From the NCBI GenBank assembly GCA_964595365.1, contig CAZQQC010000036.1, forward strand, positions 1-22,267: a stretch of DNA of 22,267 nucleotides. Reading direction: 5' to 3'. The translations under genes and the position numbers were made by a program. Below the pieces are notes generated by a model. It saw nothing but the letters and a program-made list of their open reading frames with translations. It made no database searches and was not told the DNA's origin. The DNA is from Fen-1258 sp964595365 (lineage in GTDB: Bacteria; Bacteroidota; Ignavibacteria; Ignavibacteriales; Melioribacteraceae). Below, in pieces: positions 8,308 through 17,251 of the stretch (positions are counted from its first letter, which is position 1; the number at the start of each line of letters is the position of its first letter).

Positions 8308-9706
8308 TTGAGTTGATGAATTCGTTCAAGAACGTATCGTGAATTGCATTAACTACTTTTCCGGCTTCTGTCTCTGCAAATAGAAAAGAATGGTTTCTTT
8401 CTTCCGAGCATGAAAAGAACAAAATATTTTTGAAATGGTTGGTTTCGATTGTCCTGAAAATTTTATTCATCGTCTCAATCTGATTGTCGCCGTTATTACC
8501 AATAACCGAGACGAGACAGAGGTTGTCGCGCAAATTTATATTGCCGATCATCTTTGTTTCCAATTCGAATTTTAATTTGTTTTGTATCTCATCAACCAAG
8601 CCGATTGATTTTTTGGTACGGGTTAATACCGAAATACTCCTTTGAGAAATTGAGTAGTTGAAAAAGATAGACGGCCACTTCAGATGTTTGAGAATACGCA
8701 CAATTTTTTCGAGCAGGCGGGTATCGGAATCCAAAGCGATGTTGCTCAACGTAATCAAAGATAGGTCTTCCATGTGTGTGACCGACTTAATTGCGTAAGG
8801 ATTTCCTTCCGGCTCATGGTTAATTAATGTTCCTTCAAATTCCGGCTGGAATGTATTGAGTACAAGCACAGGAATATTTTTGAACTTCACCGGTTCCATC
8901 GCTTTTGGAAATACTACTCTTGCCCCAAGAAATGCAAGCTCGGCAGCGTCCTGATAGCTAAGTGTTTTCAGCGGAATTGCGTCTTGCACCAAACGCGGAT
9001 CTGCAGTTAAAATGCCGTCCACATCTGTCCAGATTTCAATTACGCTTGCATTTAATGCACTACCAACTATTGTTGCAGTATAATCGGAACCGCTTCTTCC
9101 TAAAGTAGCCGGTTCGCCCTTAGCAGTTGATCCGGTAAATCCGTTGAGTACTTCTATGCAATCTCTTTTCGAATTTTTGAAAGCTTTTGCTAACAATTTA
9201 TTGGTCGTGTTGTAATCAACTTCTGCCTGTCCGAAGTTATTGTTGGTTCTAATCAGCTTTCCAGCATCTACCGGTTTAGATTCTATTCCTATACTGTTAA
9301 GAGCAGAGGCTAGAATTACTTGAGATAAACGTTCACCGGCAGAAATTATGGAATCCGAAACACGCAGCGAATATTCTTGCCAAAAGAAAATTCTGTCAAC
9401 TTTCAACTCGAGTTCGTTAAGAATAACATCAATCTTTGATTTCGTCTCATTTAGAAATTTTTCAGCAATCAAATTATGTATGAAGTTATAGTGCCTGCAT
9501 TTAATTTCTTCAAGAATCTTTTTGTACCCGGGATTTTTTTGACCAGCGTACTCAACAGAGTTAATCAACTGGTCGGTTACCTTTGCAAGAGCGGAGATAA
9601 CTACAATTATTTTGTCTTCCTTAAATTTTTGAGAGATTATTTTTATCACATCACAAAAACTCTCAACTGTTCCTACCGATGTTCCTCCAAACTTTAATAC
9701 TCTCAT
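8297..9706 (-). CDS. lysC: Aspartate kinase (monofunctional, ACT-domain regulated)
   Basis: The enzyme phosphorylates aspartate, the first step toward lysine, threonine and methionine. The amino-acid kinase domain begins with LKFGGTSVG (residues 4-12) and includes GRSGSDYTA (203-211) and WTDVDGILTADPR (226-238). From about residue 313 on there are tandem ACT-type regulatory segments (SLITLSNIALDS..., LCLVSVIGNNGDN...), as in feedback-inhibited aspartokinases. At 469 residues there is no homoserine dehydrogenase domain. An AAAGGGAA sits just before the ATG at 9706. The stop overlaps metX. The stop of the metY remnant lies 14 bases upstream, so the gene depends on the same leader. Its place with metX, under Met-codon leader peptides, suggests this isozyme serves methionine synthesis; which amino acid inhibits it cannot be read from the sequence. 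Confidence 0.92.
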   Translation of the reverse strand: MRVLKFGGTSVGTVESFCDVIKIISQKFKEDKIIVVISALAKVTDQLINSVEYAGQKNPGYKKILEEIKCRHYNFIHNLIAEKFLNETKSKIDVILNELELKVDRIFFWQEYSLRVSDSIISAGERLSQVILASALNSIGIESKPVDAGKLIRTNNNFGQAEVDYNTTNKLLAKAFKNSKRDCIEVLNGFTGSTAKGEPATLGRSGSDYTATIVGSALNASVIEIWTDVDGILTADPRLVQDAIPLKTLSYQDAAELAFLGARVVFPKAMEPVKFKNIPVLVLNTFQPEFEGTLINHEPEGNPYAIKSVTHMEDLSLITLSNIALDSDTRLLEKIVRILKHLKWPSIFFNYSISQRSISVLTRTKKSIGLVDEIQNKLKFELETKMIGNINLRDNLCLVSVIGNNGDNQIETMNKIFRTIETNHFKNILFFSCSEERNHSFLFAETEAGKVVNAIHDTFLNEFINSNVA

Positions 9707-9720
9707 CTTGTTCCCTTTAT

Positions 9721-9920
9721 TTAACTTTTCGAAAATGCATGTTTAAAATCTTCGATTATATCATCCATCCGCACAGATTTACCGCATGATCTGCGTTATC
9801 AAAAGTGTAAAATGTTGTTTGATAGATTGGAACGGCACGCGGTTTTATTGCTGTATCCGGTTGATATCTTGCGTGCAGCTGCAATGTTTCGAAGCGGTAG
9901 TTTTTGTTTTGTGTGCTCAT
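9721..9920 (-). pseudogene. metY: metY (O-acetylhomoserine sulfhydrylase) remnant with internal deletion
   Basis: From ATG 9920 the first 47 or so codons read as the N-terminus of O-acetylhomoserine sulfhydrylase: MSTQNKNYRFETLQLHA, then RAVPIYQTTFYTFDNADHA. The frame then runs into a stop at 9756. In another frame, DDIIEDFKHAFSKS and a stop at 9721 match the extreme C-terminus of the same family. About 1.1 kb, including the pyridoxal-phosphate lysine region, is therefore missing, and the junction near 9768-9776 is out of frame. The retained start, the 14-base gap to lysC and the methionine leader upstream show the original operon was metY-lysC-metX. A truncated 54-residue peptide may still be translated. 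A chimeric assembly join is possible but no repeat is seen at the junction. Confidence 0.85.
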
Positions 9921-9952
9921 TTTATATATCTTCTTTTTGTTGTTCTGATTTT

Positions 9953-9990
9953 AAAAAAAACCCTCCAGGTTTTTACCGTGAAGGGTTTTT
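9953..9990 (-). terminator. Intrinsic terminator of Met attenuator 2
   Basis: On the minus strand AAAAACCCT (9990-9982) pairs with AGGGTTTTT (9964-9956), and inner pairs extend the stem. Eight consecutive U residues are encoded at 9960-9953. It lies 24 bases beyond the stop of leader peptide 2 and 32 bases before the metY start. Its 5' arm and loop (9973-9985) are complementary at 12 of 13 positions to codons 26-30 of leader peptide 2 (10017-10029), which allows a mutually exclusive antiterminator. Confidence 0.88.
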
Positions 9991-10013
9991 AGTTTGTTAA
10001 AACTTGGTTCTCT

Positions 10014-10106
10014 CTACCCGTCACGGTAATGACATAAAAGCTCCATCATACTCATCATCATATACATCATAGTACGACCCGTTGATATGTTTATTCTTGT
10101 CTTCAT
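10014..10106 (-). CDS. Met-rich leader peptide 2 (attenuation peptide)
   Basis: A 30-codon ORF followed by TAG. It starts at ATG 10106 and reads MKTRINISTGRT, then the run MMYMMMSMM at codons 13-21 (10070-10044), then ELLCHYRDG. Seven of nine consecutive codons are Met. The stop codon is followed by an intrinsic terminator. The last codons (TTACCGTGACGGG, 10029-10017) pair with the 5' arm of that terminator at 12 of 13 positions. This is the textbook design of ribosome-mediated transcription attenuation. With scarce Met-tRNA the ribosome stalls on codons 13-21, leaves codons 26-30 free and prevents termination. With plentiful Met-tRNA it reaches the stop codon, covers that strand and termination proceeds. 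The peptide itself need have no function. No strong Shine-Dalgarno sequence is visible. Confidence 0.85.
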   Translation of the reverse strand: MKTRINISTGRTMMYMMMSMMELLCHYRDG

Positions 10107-10122
10107 TGAACTTCTACACAAT

Positions 10123-10156
10123 AAAAAAGCCCTTCAAGTTTTTCCTGAAGGGCTTT
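10123..10156 (-). terminator. Intrinsic terminator of Met attenuator 1
   Basis: On the minus strand an 11-bp perfect stem, AAAGCCCTTCA (10156-10146) with TGAAGGGCTTT (10136-10126), encloses a 9-base loop and is followed by a U-tract (10128-10123). It begins 20 bases after the stop of leader peptide 1 and ends 17 bases before the start of leader peptide 2. Its 5' arm region (10147-10159) can instead pair with leader codons 25-29 (10183-10195) over 13 positions with one mismatch and one G-U pair. Confidence 0.9.
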
Positions 10157-10176
10157 GAAATTTTTCCGTTGATCGG

Positions 10177-10269
10177 TTACGATTCAATACCCTTCGTATT
10201 AAACGACATCATCATAGTTACACCGATTTCCTGGCACCGGGTTGCTATATTTAATACGAAGTTTTTCAT
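10177..10269 (-). CDS. Met-rich leader peptide 1 (attenuation peptide)
   Basis: A 30-codon ORF plus TAA from ATG 10269. It reads MKNFVLNIATRCQEIGVT, then three consecutive Met codons (19-21, 10215-10207), then SFNTKGIES. Its length and the position of its last Met codon match leader peptide 2 exactly, although the sequences differ, so the shared geometry is likely functional. Codons 25-29 contain GAAGGGTATTGAA, complementary to the 5' arm of the following terminator (12 pairs of 13, one G-U). A perfect 12-bp inverted repeat, TTTAATACGAAG (10250-10261) and CTTCGTATTAAA (10192-10203), encloses the Met codons and competes for the same strand, like the 1:2 pause hairpin of classical attenuators. 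Confidence 0.8.
   Translation of the reverse strand: MKNFVLNIATRCQEIGVTMMMSFNTKGIES
10192..10261 (-). promoter_or_regulatory. 12-bp competitor (1:2) hairpin of Met attenuator 1
   Basis: CTTCGTATTAAA at 10192-10203 is the perfect reverse complement of TTTAATACGAAG at 10250-10261, with a 46-base loop holding the three Met codons. The promoter-distal arm on the minus strand shares its last bases with the antiterminator segment, so this stem and the antiterminator cannot coexist. A ribosome moving through the peptide opens it. No equally long counterpart is seen in attenuator 2. Confidence 0.7.
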
Positions 10270-10289
10270 TGTCCGCTTTTTAGTTGTGG

Positions 10290-10321
10290 CAAATATAAAT
10301 TCAGGAATGTCGTTTGTCAAA
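10290..10321 (-). promoter_or_regulatory. Bacteroidota-type promoter of the metY'-lysC-metX leader
   Basis: On the minus strand TTTG (10321-10318) is followed after 20 bases by TATATTTG (10297-10290), a full match to the TAnnTTTG -7 consensus of Bacteroidota housekeeping promoters, whose -33 element is TTTG. Transcription would start near 10283, about 14 bases before the ATG of leader peptide 1. Confidence 0.75.
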
Positions 10322-10381
10322 TGATTTTTTGAAAATGTAAAATTTTTCTCCGATCTTCCACTGTGTGAATTTATTAACTCA

Positions 10382-10484
10382 CCTTACGCAAGGTTTGATC
10401 TACAATGAAAAAATATAATTGTTGAACGAGCATTTTCTTTCAAATAACAAAAATTAGTTTGTTGAGCCCAAACCTTGCATAACA
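10382..10484 (-). repeat. MITE-like dispersed element, copy 2 (upstream of nth)
   Basis: Terminal inverted repeats TTACGCAAGGTTTGA (10384-10398) and CAAACCTTGCATAA (10469-10482) enclose about 70 bases. Its reverse complement aligns with 1274-1363 over nearly the whole length, with an insertion of several bases near one end. It is non-coding. A TTG inside its right arm opens a longer frame for nth, but that start is not credible because it would place transposon-like sequence in the protein. Confidence 0.65.
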
Positions 10485-10513
10485 TAAGTTATGAAGAGAG
10501 CCGAAAGTATCTA

Positions 10514-11302
10514 ATGAATTCAGAAAAAATTACTGTCAAAAGGAAATTGATTATAAGAGTAAACCGTTTATTGATCGGGAGATTTGATGTCCCAAAGCGG
10601 AATGATAAATTGCCTGATCCTCTAGACCTTTTGATAGCAACAATTCTTTCTCAAAATACAAATGACAATAATTCGTACAAGGCTTTTCAGAATCTGAAGA
10701 GCCGGTACAAATCATGGGACGAGCTGCTGGGCGAAAAACGCTCGATGATCAAAAATAAAATCCGGATTGCCGGACTTGCCGAACAGAAATCTGCCGCTAT
10801 AAAAAAGCTCGTTGCGGAGCTTCATAAAAAAAATGATCTGACATTGAAGTCAATTAAACATTTGGAGAATGACGAAGCAATCGAACGCTTGACAGCATTC
10901 CATGGTGTTGGTGTAAAAACTGCAAGTTGTGTTCTGCTTTTTGCGCTGAATAGAAATGTTTGTCCGGTCGACACACATGTGCATCGAACGACAAACCGGA
11001 TTGGAATTACAAATGAGAAAACTCCCGATAAGACTTTTTTCGCACTCAATCGTAATTTTCCGGAAGGAATAGCACACTCATTCCATACAAACCTTATCAG
11101 GTTGGGCCGCGAAATTTGTAAACCAGCTAAACCCAGCTGCGGAATCTGTCCTTTGCTAAAAGTTTGCGGTTACCCCGGGAAAAATCTTGATGGGAAAACC
11201 ACCGGCAAAAAAAGAGAATTCATGCTGCTGGATAATGTAAACGTGAAAGGTGAAACGAACGTGAAAGGTGAAACGGAAAACGTAATGGTAGAAATTAATT
11301 GA
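10514..11302 (+). CDS. nth: Endonuclease III (DNA glycosylase/AP lyase)
   Basis: Nth removes oxidised pyrimidines and nicks abasic sites in base-excision repair. The helix-hairpin-helix motif FHGVGVKTA contains catalytic Lys135, the catalytic Asp153 lies in CPVDTHVHR, and the [4Fe-4S] loop is CX6CX2CX5C (Cys202, 209, 212, 218). Numbering is from ATG 10514. An upstream in-frame TTG at 10475 lies inside the repeat element and adds 13 residues unlike the family. The protein is 262 residues, longer than the usual 210-220. The excess is a C-terminal tail of low complexity holding a perfect 18-bp tandem duplication (VKGETN/VKGETE). It is a single-gene unit between the methionine operon (divergent) and the lipoyl operon. 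Confidence 0.92.
   Translation: MNSEKITVKRKLIIRVNRLLIGRFDVPKRNDKLPDPLDLLIATILSQNTNDNNSYKAFQNLKSRYKSWDELLGEKRSMIKNKIRIAGLAEQKSAAIKKLVAELHKKNDLTLKSIKHLENDEAIERLTAFHGVGVKTASCVLLFALNRNVCPVDTHVHRTTNRIGITNEKTPDKTFFALNRNFPEGIAHSFHTNLIRLGREICKPAKPSCGICPLLKVCGYPGKNLDGKTTGKKREFMLLDNVNVKGETNVKGETENVMVEIN
11240..11275 (+). repeat. 18-bp tandem duplication in the nth 3' end
   Basis: AACGTGAAAGGTGAAACG occurs twice head to tail (11240-11257 and 11258-11275). It is in frame and adds six residues to the C-terminal tail after the iron-sulfur cluster, so it should not disturb the catalytic fold. Confidence 0.9.
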
Positions 11303-11350
11303 ACAAAAGAGCTTGCAAACATGTTTGGTATTATAAAAAAGGAGTTAAAG

Positions 11351-11381
11351 TTTGTTTTCAAATGCGGGTTATTTATATTTA
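11351..11381 (+). promoter_or_regulatory. Bacteroidota-type promoter of the lipoyl operon
   Basis: TTTG at 11351-11354 is followed after 19 bases by TATATTTA (11374-11381), seven of eight matches to TAnnTTTG. It sits 25 bases before the lpdA ATG, which would give a leader of about 20 bases. Confidence 0.6.
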
Positions 11382-11406
11382 TGCCTTCAAAGATTCAAGG
11401 TAATTA

Positions 11407-12807
11407 ATGCAAAGATTCTATGACATAGCTGTTTTGGGAGGTGGACCGGCTGGGTACGTCGCTGCTATCCGCGCCGGTCAGCTCGGTTTCAAGACGGTTT
11501 TAATCGATAAAGATAATCTCGGCGGTATTTGTCTTAATTGGGGATGCATTCCTACTAAATCGCTGTTGAAAAATGCGGAAATGTACGATGCGATAAAAAA
11601 TCGTGCAGATGATTTCGGGATTTCAATTCAAGGTTTAAGTTTTGATTTTGGAAAGATTATAAAACGCAGCCGTGATATTTCGGATCGCATCACAAAAAAT
11701 GTTGAACTGCTGGTTAAGAAGAATAAAGTTGACCGCATACGTGGATTTGGCAAACTCGTTTCAAAAAGTCAGATTGATGTTTTTGAAGGTGATAAGAAAA
11801 TTGATACGTTGAATGCCGGCAAAATAATTATTGCAACCGGCGCGCGTCCAAAAATTCTTCCAAATATTCCTGTGGATCATAAAAACATTATTACTTCTAC
11901 CGAAGCGATGAATCTTCCTGATCAGCCGAAGAACTTAATTGTAATTGGTGCTGGCGCAATAGGTGTTGAGTTTGCTTACTTTTATAATGTGCTTGGTACA
12001 AAGGTGACGATCGTCGAAATGCTGGAAAATATTTTGCCGGTAGAAGACAAGGAAATTTCCGAAACGCTTGAGAAAAATTTTAAGAAACGCGGAATTGAAA
12101 TTTATACTTCCGCAAAAGTTGAGAAAGCGGTTGTTAAGGGCGGTCAAGTTACAGTTGTTATTGAAAAAGACGGAAAGAAAACGGAGCTGAAAGCCGAAAA
12201 AGTCTTAAATGCGATCGGTGTAACCAGCAACGTAGAAGGTTTTGATTTAGAAAAGCTGGGAGTTGAAATTGAAAGAGGGCACATTAAAATTGATAAGTTA
12301 AATTATCAGACCAACATTGACGGTGTTTATGCAATCGGAGATGTTATTGGCGCACCGTGGCTGGCTCATGTTGCTTCCGCCGAAGGAATACATTGCATCG
12401 AAACCATAAAAGGTTTGCATTCAACACCGATCGATTACAATGCGGTTCCGGGATGCACATACTGTCAACCTCAGGTTGCAAGCATTGGATTGACTGAAAA
12501 GAAAGCTCGCGAAGCCGGTTATGAATTGAAGATCGGCAAATTTCCATTCATGGCAAGTGGTAAAGCTTTTGCTGCTGGCGAACGGGATGGATTTGTGAAA
12601 ATTATTTTCGACGCAAAATATGGCGAGCTTCTTGGTGCTCACATAATTGGTAACGAAGCAACTGAATTAATTGCCGAGATCGGAATTGCGAAATCAATGG
12701 AAGCTACATACGAATCGATTATCAAAACTGTTCATGCTCATCCTACTTTATCAGAATCAATAATGGAGGCTGCGGCAAACGCGTATGGCGAATCAATTCA
12801 TATATAG
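11407..12807 (+). CDS. lpdA: Dihydrolipoyl dehydrogenase (E3)
   Basis: E3 reoxidises the dihydrolipoyl groups of 2-oxoacid dehydrogenase complexes, passing electrons through an FAD and a redox disulfide to NAD+. The FAD site is VLGGGPAGYVAA (residues 9-20), and the active disulfide is Cys42/Cys47 in GGICLNWGCIPTK. The NAD site is VIGAGAIGVEFA, and the C-terminal HAHPTLSE supplies the His445/Glu450 dyad from the partner subunit. Its 466 residues are full length. AAGG lies about eight bases before the ATG, and a good promoter is just upstream. lipB starts inside its last 23 bases, so the pair is translationally coupled at the head of the lipoyl operon. Confidence 0.96.
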   Translation: MQRFYDIAVLGGGPAGYVAAIRAGQLGFKTVLIDKDNLGGICLNWGCIPTKSLLKNAEMYDAIKNRADDFGISIQGLSFDFGKIIKRSRDISDRITKNVELLVKKNKVDRIRGFGKLVSKSQIDVFEGDKKIDTLNAGKIIIATGARPKILPNIPVDHKNIITSTEAMNLPDQPKNLIVIGAGAIGVEFAYFYNVLGTKVTIVEMLENILPVEDKEISETLEKNFKKRGIEIYTSAKVEKAVVKGGQVTVVIEKDGKKTELKAEKVLNAIGVTSNVEGFDLEKLGVEIERGHIKIDKLNYQTNIDGVYAIGDVIGAPWLAHVASAEGIHCIETIKGLHSTPIDYNAVPGCTYCQPQVASIGLTEKKAREAGYELKIGKFPFMASGKAFAAGERDGFVKIIFDAKYGELLGAHIIGNEATELIAEIGIAKSMEATYESIIKTVHAHPTLSESIMEAAANAYGESIHI

Positions 12808-13492
12808 AAATTTAATTTACAGCAATCTCGGCTTGATCGATTACAAACAAGCATGGGATCTTCAGTACGAAACATTTGCAAAACGTTTGAAAGATGAAAC
12901 AGAAGACACCTTGTTTCTGCTTCAGCATCCTCATACTTACACGCTGGGCAAAGTTGCCGGTAAAGAAAATCTTCTTTTAAATGACGAACAGCTGAAGGAA
13001 CTCGGAATCAGTGTTCATGAGATTGACCGCGGAGGAGATATAACGTATCACGGACCGGGACAAATTGTTGGTTACCCGATTATTAAGTTGAGTAATTGGA
13101 AGGAAGACACACACGCATATCTCCGTGCGCTTGAAGAAGTGATCATTAAAACTTGCGATGAGTACGGCTTAAGATCATTTCGTAACTCAAAGTACACCGG
13201 CGTTTGGGTTGGCAATAGAAAGATTGCCGCTATTGGTGTTAGAATCAGTCGATGGGTTACCATGCATGGATTCGCATTCAACGTGAATACCGACCTTTCA
13301 TATTTCGGCGGGATCATTCCGTGTGGCATCAAAGACAAAGATGTTACGTCATTGCAGAGTGAACTCGGTAAAGAAATTAATTTAAATGGAGTTAACATGA
13401 AACTCGTTTCAAACTTTGAAAAAGTTTTCAACTACTCCTGCGTGAGAGAATTTCCTGAAAAATATTTTTTGCAAACTGTTTCGCAATCTTAA
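12785..13492 (+). CDS. lipB: Octanoyl-[ACP]:protein N-octanoyltransferase LipB
   Basis: LipB moves octanoyl from acyl carrier protein to the lipoyl-domain lysine of E2 proteins, the step before LipA. The signature RGGDITYHGPGQ is at residues 82-93. The active-site thioester cysteine is Cys180 in IIPCGIKDKDVTSL, with partner Lys146 in RKIAAIGVR. The length of 235 is normal, with a short C-terminal extension. The start ATG 12785 overlaps lpdA in another frame. Its substrate, E2 with two lipoyl domains, is encoded two genes downstream, and LipA follows that, so the whole modification route is in one operon. Confidence 0.95.
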   Translation: MANQFIYRNLIYSNLGLIDYKQAWDLQYETFAKRLKDETEDTLFLLQHPHTYTLGKVAGKENLLLNDEQLKELGISVHEIDRGGDITYHGPGQIVGYPIIKLSNWKEDTHAYLRALEEVIIKTCDEYGLRSFRNSKYTGVWVGNRKIAAIGVRISRWVTMHGFAFNVNTDLSYFGGIIPCGIKDKDVTSLQSELGKEINLNGVNMKLVSNFEKVFNYSCVREFPEKYFLQTVSQS

Positions 13493-13508
13493 TGCAAAGG
13501 AATTCAAG

Positions 13509-15602
<2,094 letters not shown>

Positions 15603-15676
15603 TATAGGATCGACGTTCCGTCGTCCGAAAAAAAGTTGGTTGAGAATACTTCAATCAAAAATTATCTGGAGAAAAC

Positions 15677-17251
15677 ATGAAAGTTGAAATTGTAATGCCT
15701 CAAATGGGCGAAAGCATTACCGAAGGAACGCTTATTAAATGGCATAAGAAAAAAGGCGACATGGTTAAAAAGGATGAGATCATTTATGAAATAGCCACAG
15801 ACAAAGTCGACACCGAAATTCCAAGTCCAGAAAATGGTATTCTTACAGATATCAAAGTGTTTGAACAAGAAACTGTTAGGGTAGGAACCGTCGTTGCTAT
15901 ATTAGAAACAAACAGTGATGCAATACCGGCAAAAAACGCTGCACCAAGCTTAGCCGAATCCCCTTCAACTACACAAGTCGGCGGCGAAATTATTGATATA
16001 CCAATGCCCAAAATGGGGGAATCTGTAATGGAAGGTACGATTATCAAGTGGCACAAAAAAATTGGCGACAAAGTTAACCGTGACGAAATAATATTTGAGA
16101 TTAGCACGGACAAGGTTGATACTGAAGTGCCGTCACCTGTTGATGGAACGCTGGTCGAAATTCTTCATCAAGAAAGTGAAACGATAGGTGTCGGCGAATC
16201 GGTTGCTAGAATTTCTACAAGTGGAGGAATTGTTAAACCGAAAACTGAAACAAAAGAAGAGCAAGTACAAGAGAATGAGCAAGATCAAAAAACAAAGACT
16301 TTACAGCCTTCTAACTTTCAACCTTCAACTGTTTCTTCAAATAGATTCTATTCTCCTCTTGTACTCAACATTGCACGCACGGAAGGCATTTCAATGAGTG
16401 AATTGGAAACGATTCCCGGAACAGGAATAGGCGGGCGCTTATCGAAAAATGATTTGCTGGCATACATTCAAAAAAATAAAACTGGTGTCCATGAATTACC
16501 CGAAGTGGAAAAAGTTTCTGGTGAGACAAAGAAAACAGTTGTCGGTCATCGAACCGAAGTTATTCCGATGGATAACAATCGTAAACGAGTCATGCATCAC
16601 ATGATAAACAGCCGCGATACTTCGGTACATGTTTCTGCGATGATTGAAGTTGACATGACAAAGATTCATAATTTCATTGAGAGGAACAGAGACGTTTTTG
16701 CATCGGAAGGAATCAAGTTAACTTATATGCCTTTTGTTTCGTTTGCTGTAATCAAAGGATTAAAAGAATTCCCTTTTGTGAATGCGTCGATTGATGGTAA
16801 CAATATCATTCTAAAAAAATATATTAATCTTGGAATTGCCGTTGCGGTAGAACCAAACGGATTGATCGTTCCTAACATTAAAAATGCAGACGAAAAAAAT
16901 ATTCGTGGACTTGCAAAATCTATTTCGGATTTAAGTAATCGGGCACGTAGTAAAAAGCTTGTTCCGGATGATATTGCCGATGGAACGTTTTCGATAACCA
17001 ATTATGGTGTGTTCGGTTCCTTGTTCGGAACGCCTGTCATCAACCAGCCGGAAGTTGCAATACTTGGCGTTGGAACAGTTACGAAGAAACCTGTCGTTGT
17101 TGAACAAGACGGTGTGGAAAGCATTGCAATCAAACCGATGATGTATTTGTCGCTGGGTCATGATCACAGATTGGTTGATGGAATGCTTGGCGGAAGATTT
17201 TTGAAGTTTGTAAAAGAAGTTTTAGAAACTTTTCATACTAACCTTGTGTGA
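15677..17251 (+). CDS. Dihydrolipoamide acyltransferase (E2) with two lipoyl domains
   Basis: E2 is the core of the complex: it carries the acyl group on lipoyl lysines and transfers it to CoA. Two lipoyl domains are plain: residues 1-78 with the lipoylated Lys43 in ATDKVDTEIPSP, and 105-181 with Lys146 in STDKVDTEVPSP. A Gln/Thr/Ser-rich linker follows. The E1/E3-binding domain (about 224-265) reads YSPLVLNIARTEGISMSELE then GTGIGGRLSKNDL. The catalytic domain ends with LGHDHRLVDGMLGG, giving catalytic His497 and Asp501. Length 524. It follows the E1 gene by 74 bases and overlaps or abuts lipA. Branched-chain versus pyruvate or 2-oxoglutarate specificity is undecided. Confidence 0.93.
   Translation: MKVEIVMPQMGESITEGTLIKWHKKKGDMVKKDEIIYEIATDKVDTEIPSPENGILTDIKVFEQETVRVGTVVAILETNSDAIPAKNAAPSLAESPSTTQVGGEIIDIPMPKMGESVMEGTIIKWHKKIGDKVNRDEIIFEISTDKVDTEVPSPVDGTLVEILHQESETIGVGESVARISTSGGIVKPKTETKEEQVQENEQDQKTKTLQPSNFQPSTVSSNRFYSPLVLNIARTEGISMSELETIPGTGIGGRLSKNDLLAYIQKNKTGVHELPEVEKVSGETKKTVVGHRTEVIPMDNNRKRVMHHMINSRDTSVHVSAMIEVDMTKIHNFIERNRDVFASEGIKLTYMPFVSFAVIKGLKEFPFVNASIDGNNIILKKYINLGIAVAVEPNGLIVPNIKNADEKNIRGLAKSISDLSNRARSKKLVPDDIADGTFSITNYGVFGSLFGTPVINQPEVAILGVGTVTKKPVVVEQDGVESIAIKPMMYLSLGHDHRLVDGMLGGRFLKFVKEVLETFHTNLV

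Noticed and set aside
9786..10000. Plus-strand open frames opposite the metY remnant and terminator 2
   Set aside because: They are antisense shadows; the minus strand carries recognisable MetY ends and the terminator.
9921..10321. SAM-I or other riboswitch in the methionine leader
   Set aside because: No multi-stem aptamer pattern was seen; the leader is fully accounted for by two peptides, their antiterminators and two terminators.
10082..10324. 80-codon plus-strand frame across the methionine leader
   Set aside because: It is antisense to leader peptide 1, terminator 1 and the promoter, and has no family resemblance.
10475..10513. TTG start that would extend nth by 13 codons
   Set aside because: It lies in the right inverted repeat of the dispersed element, the added residues are unlike Nth, and ATG 10514 fits the family.
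15607..15626. Hairpin between E1 and E2 genes
   Set aside because: It has a bulge and no U-tract, so it is not a terminator; a role in mRNA processing is possible but unsupported.
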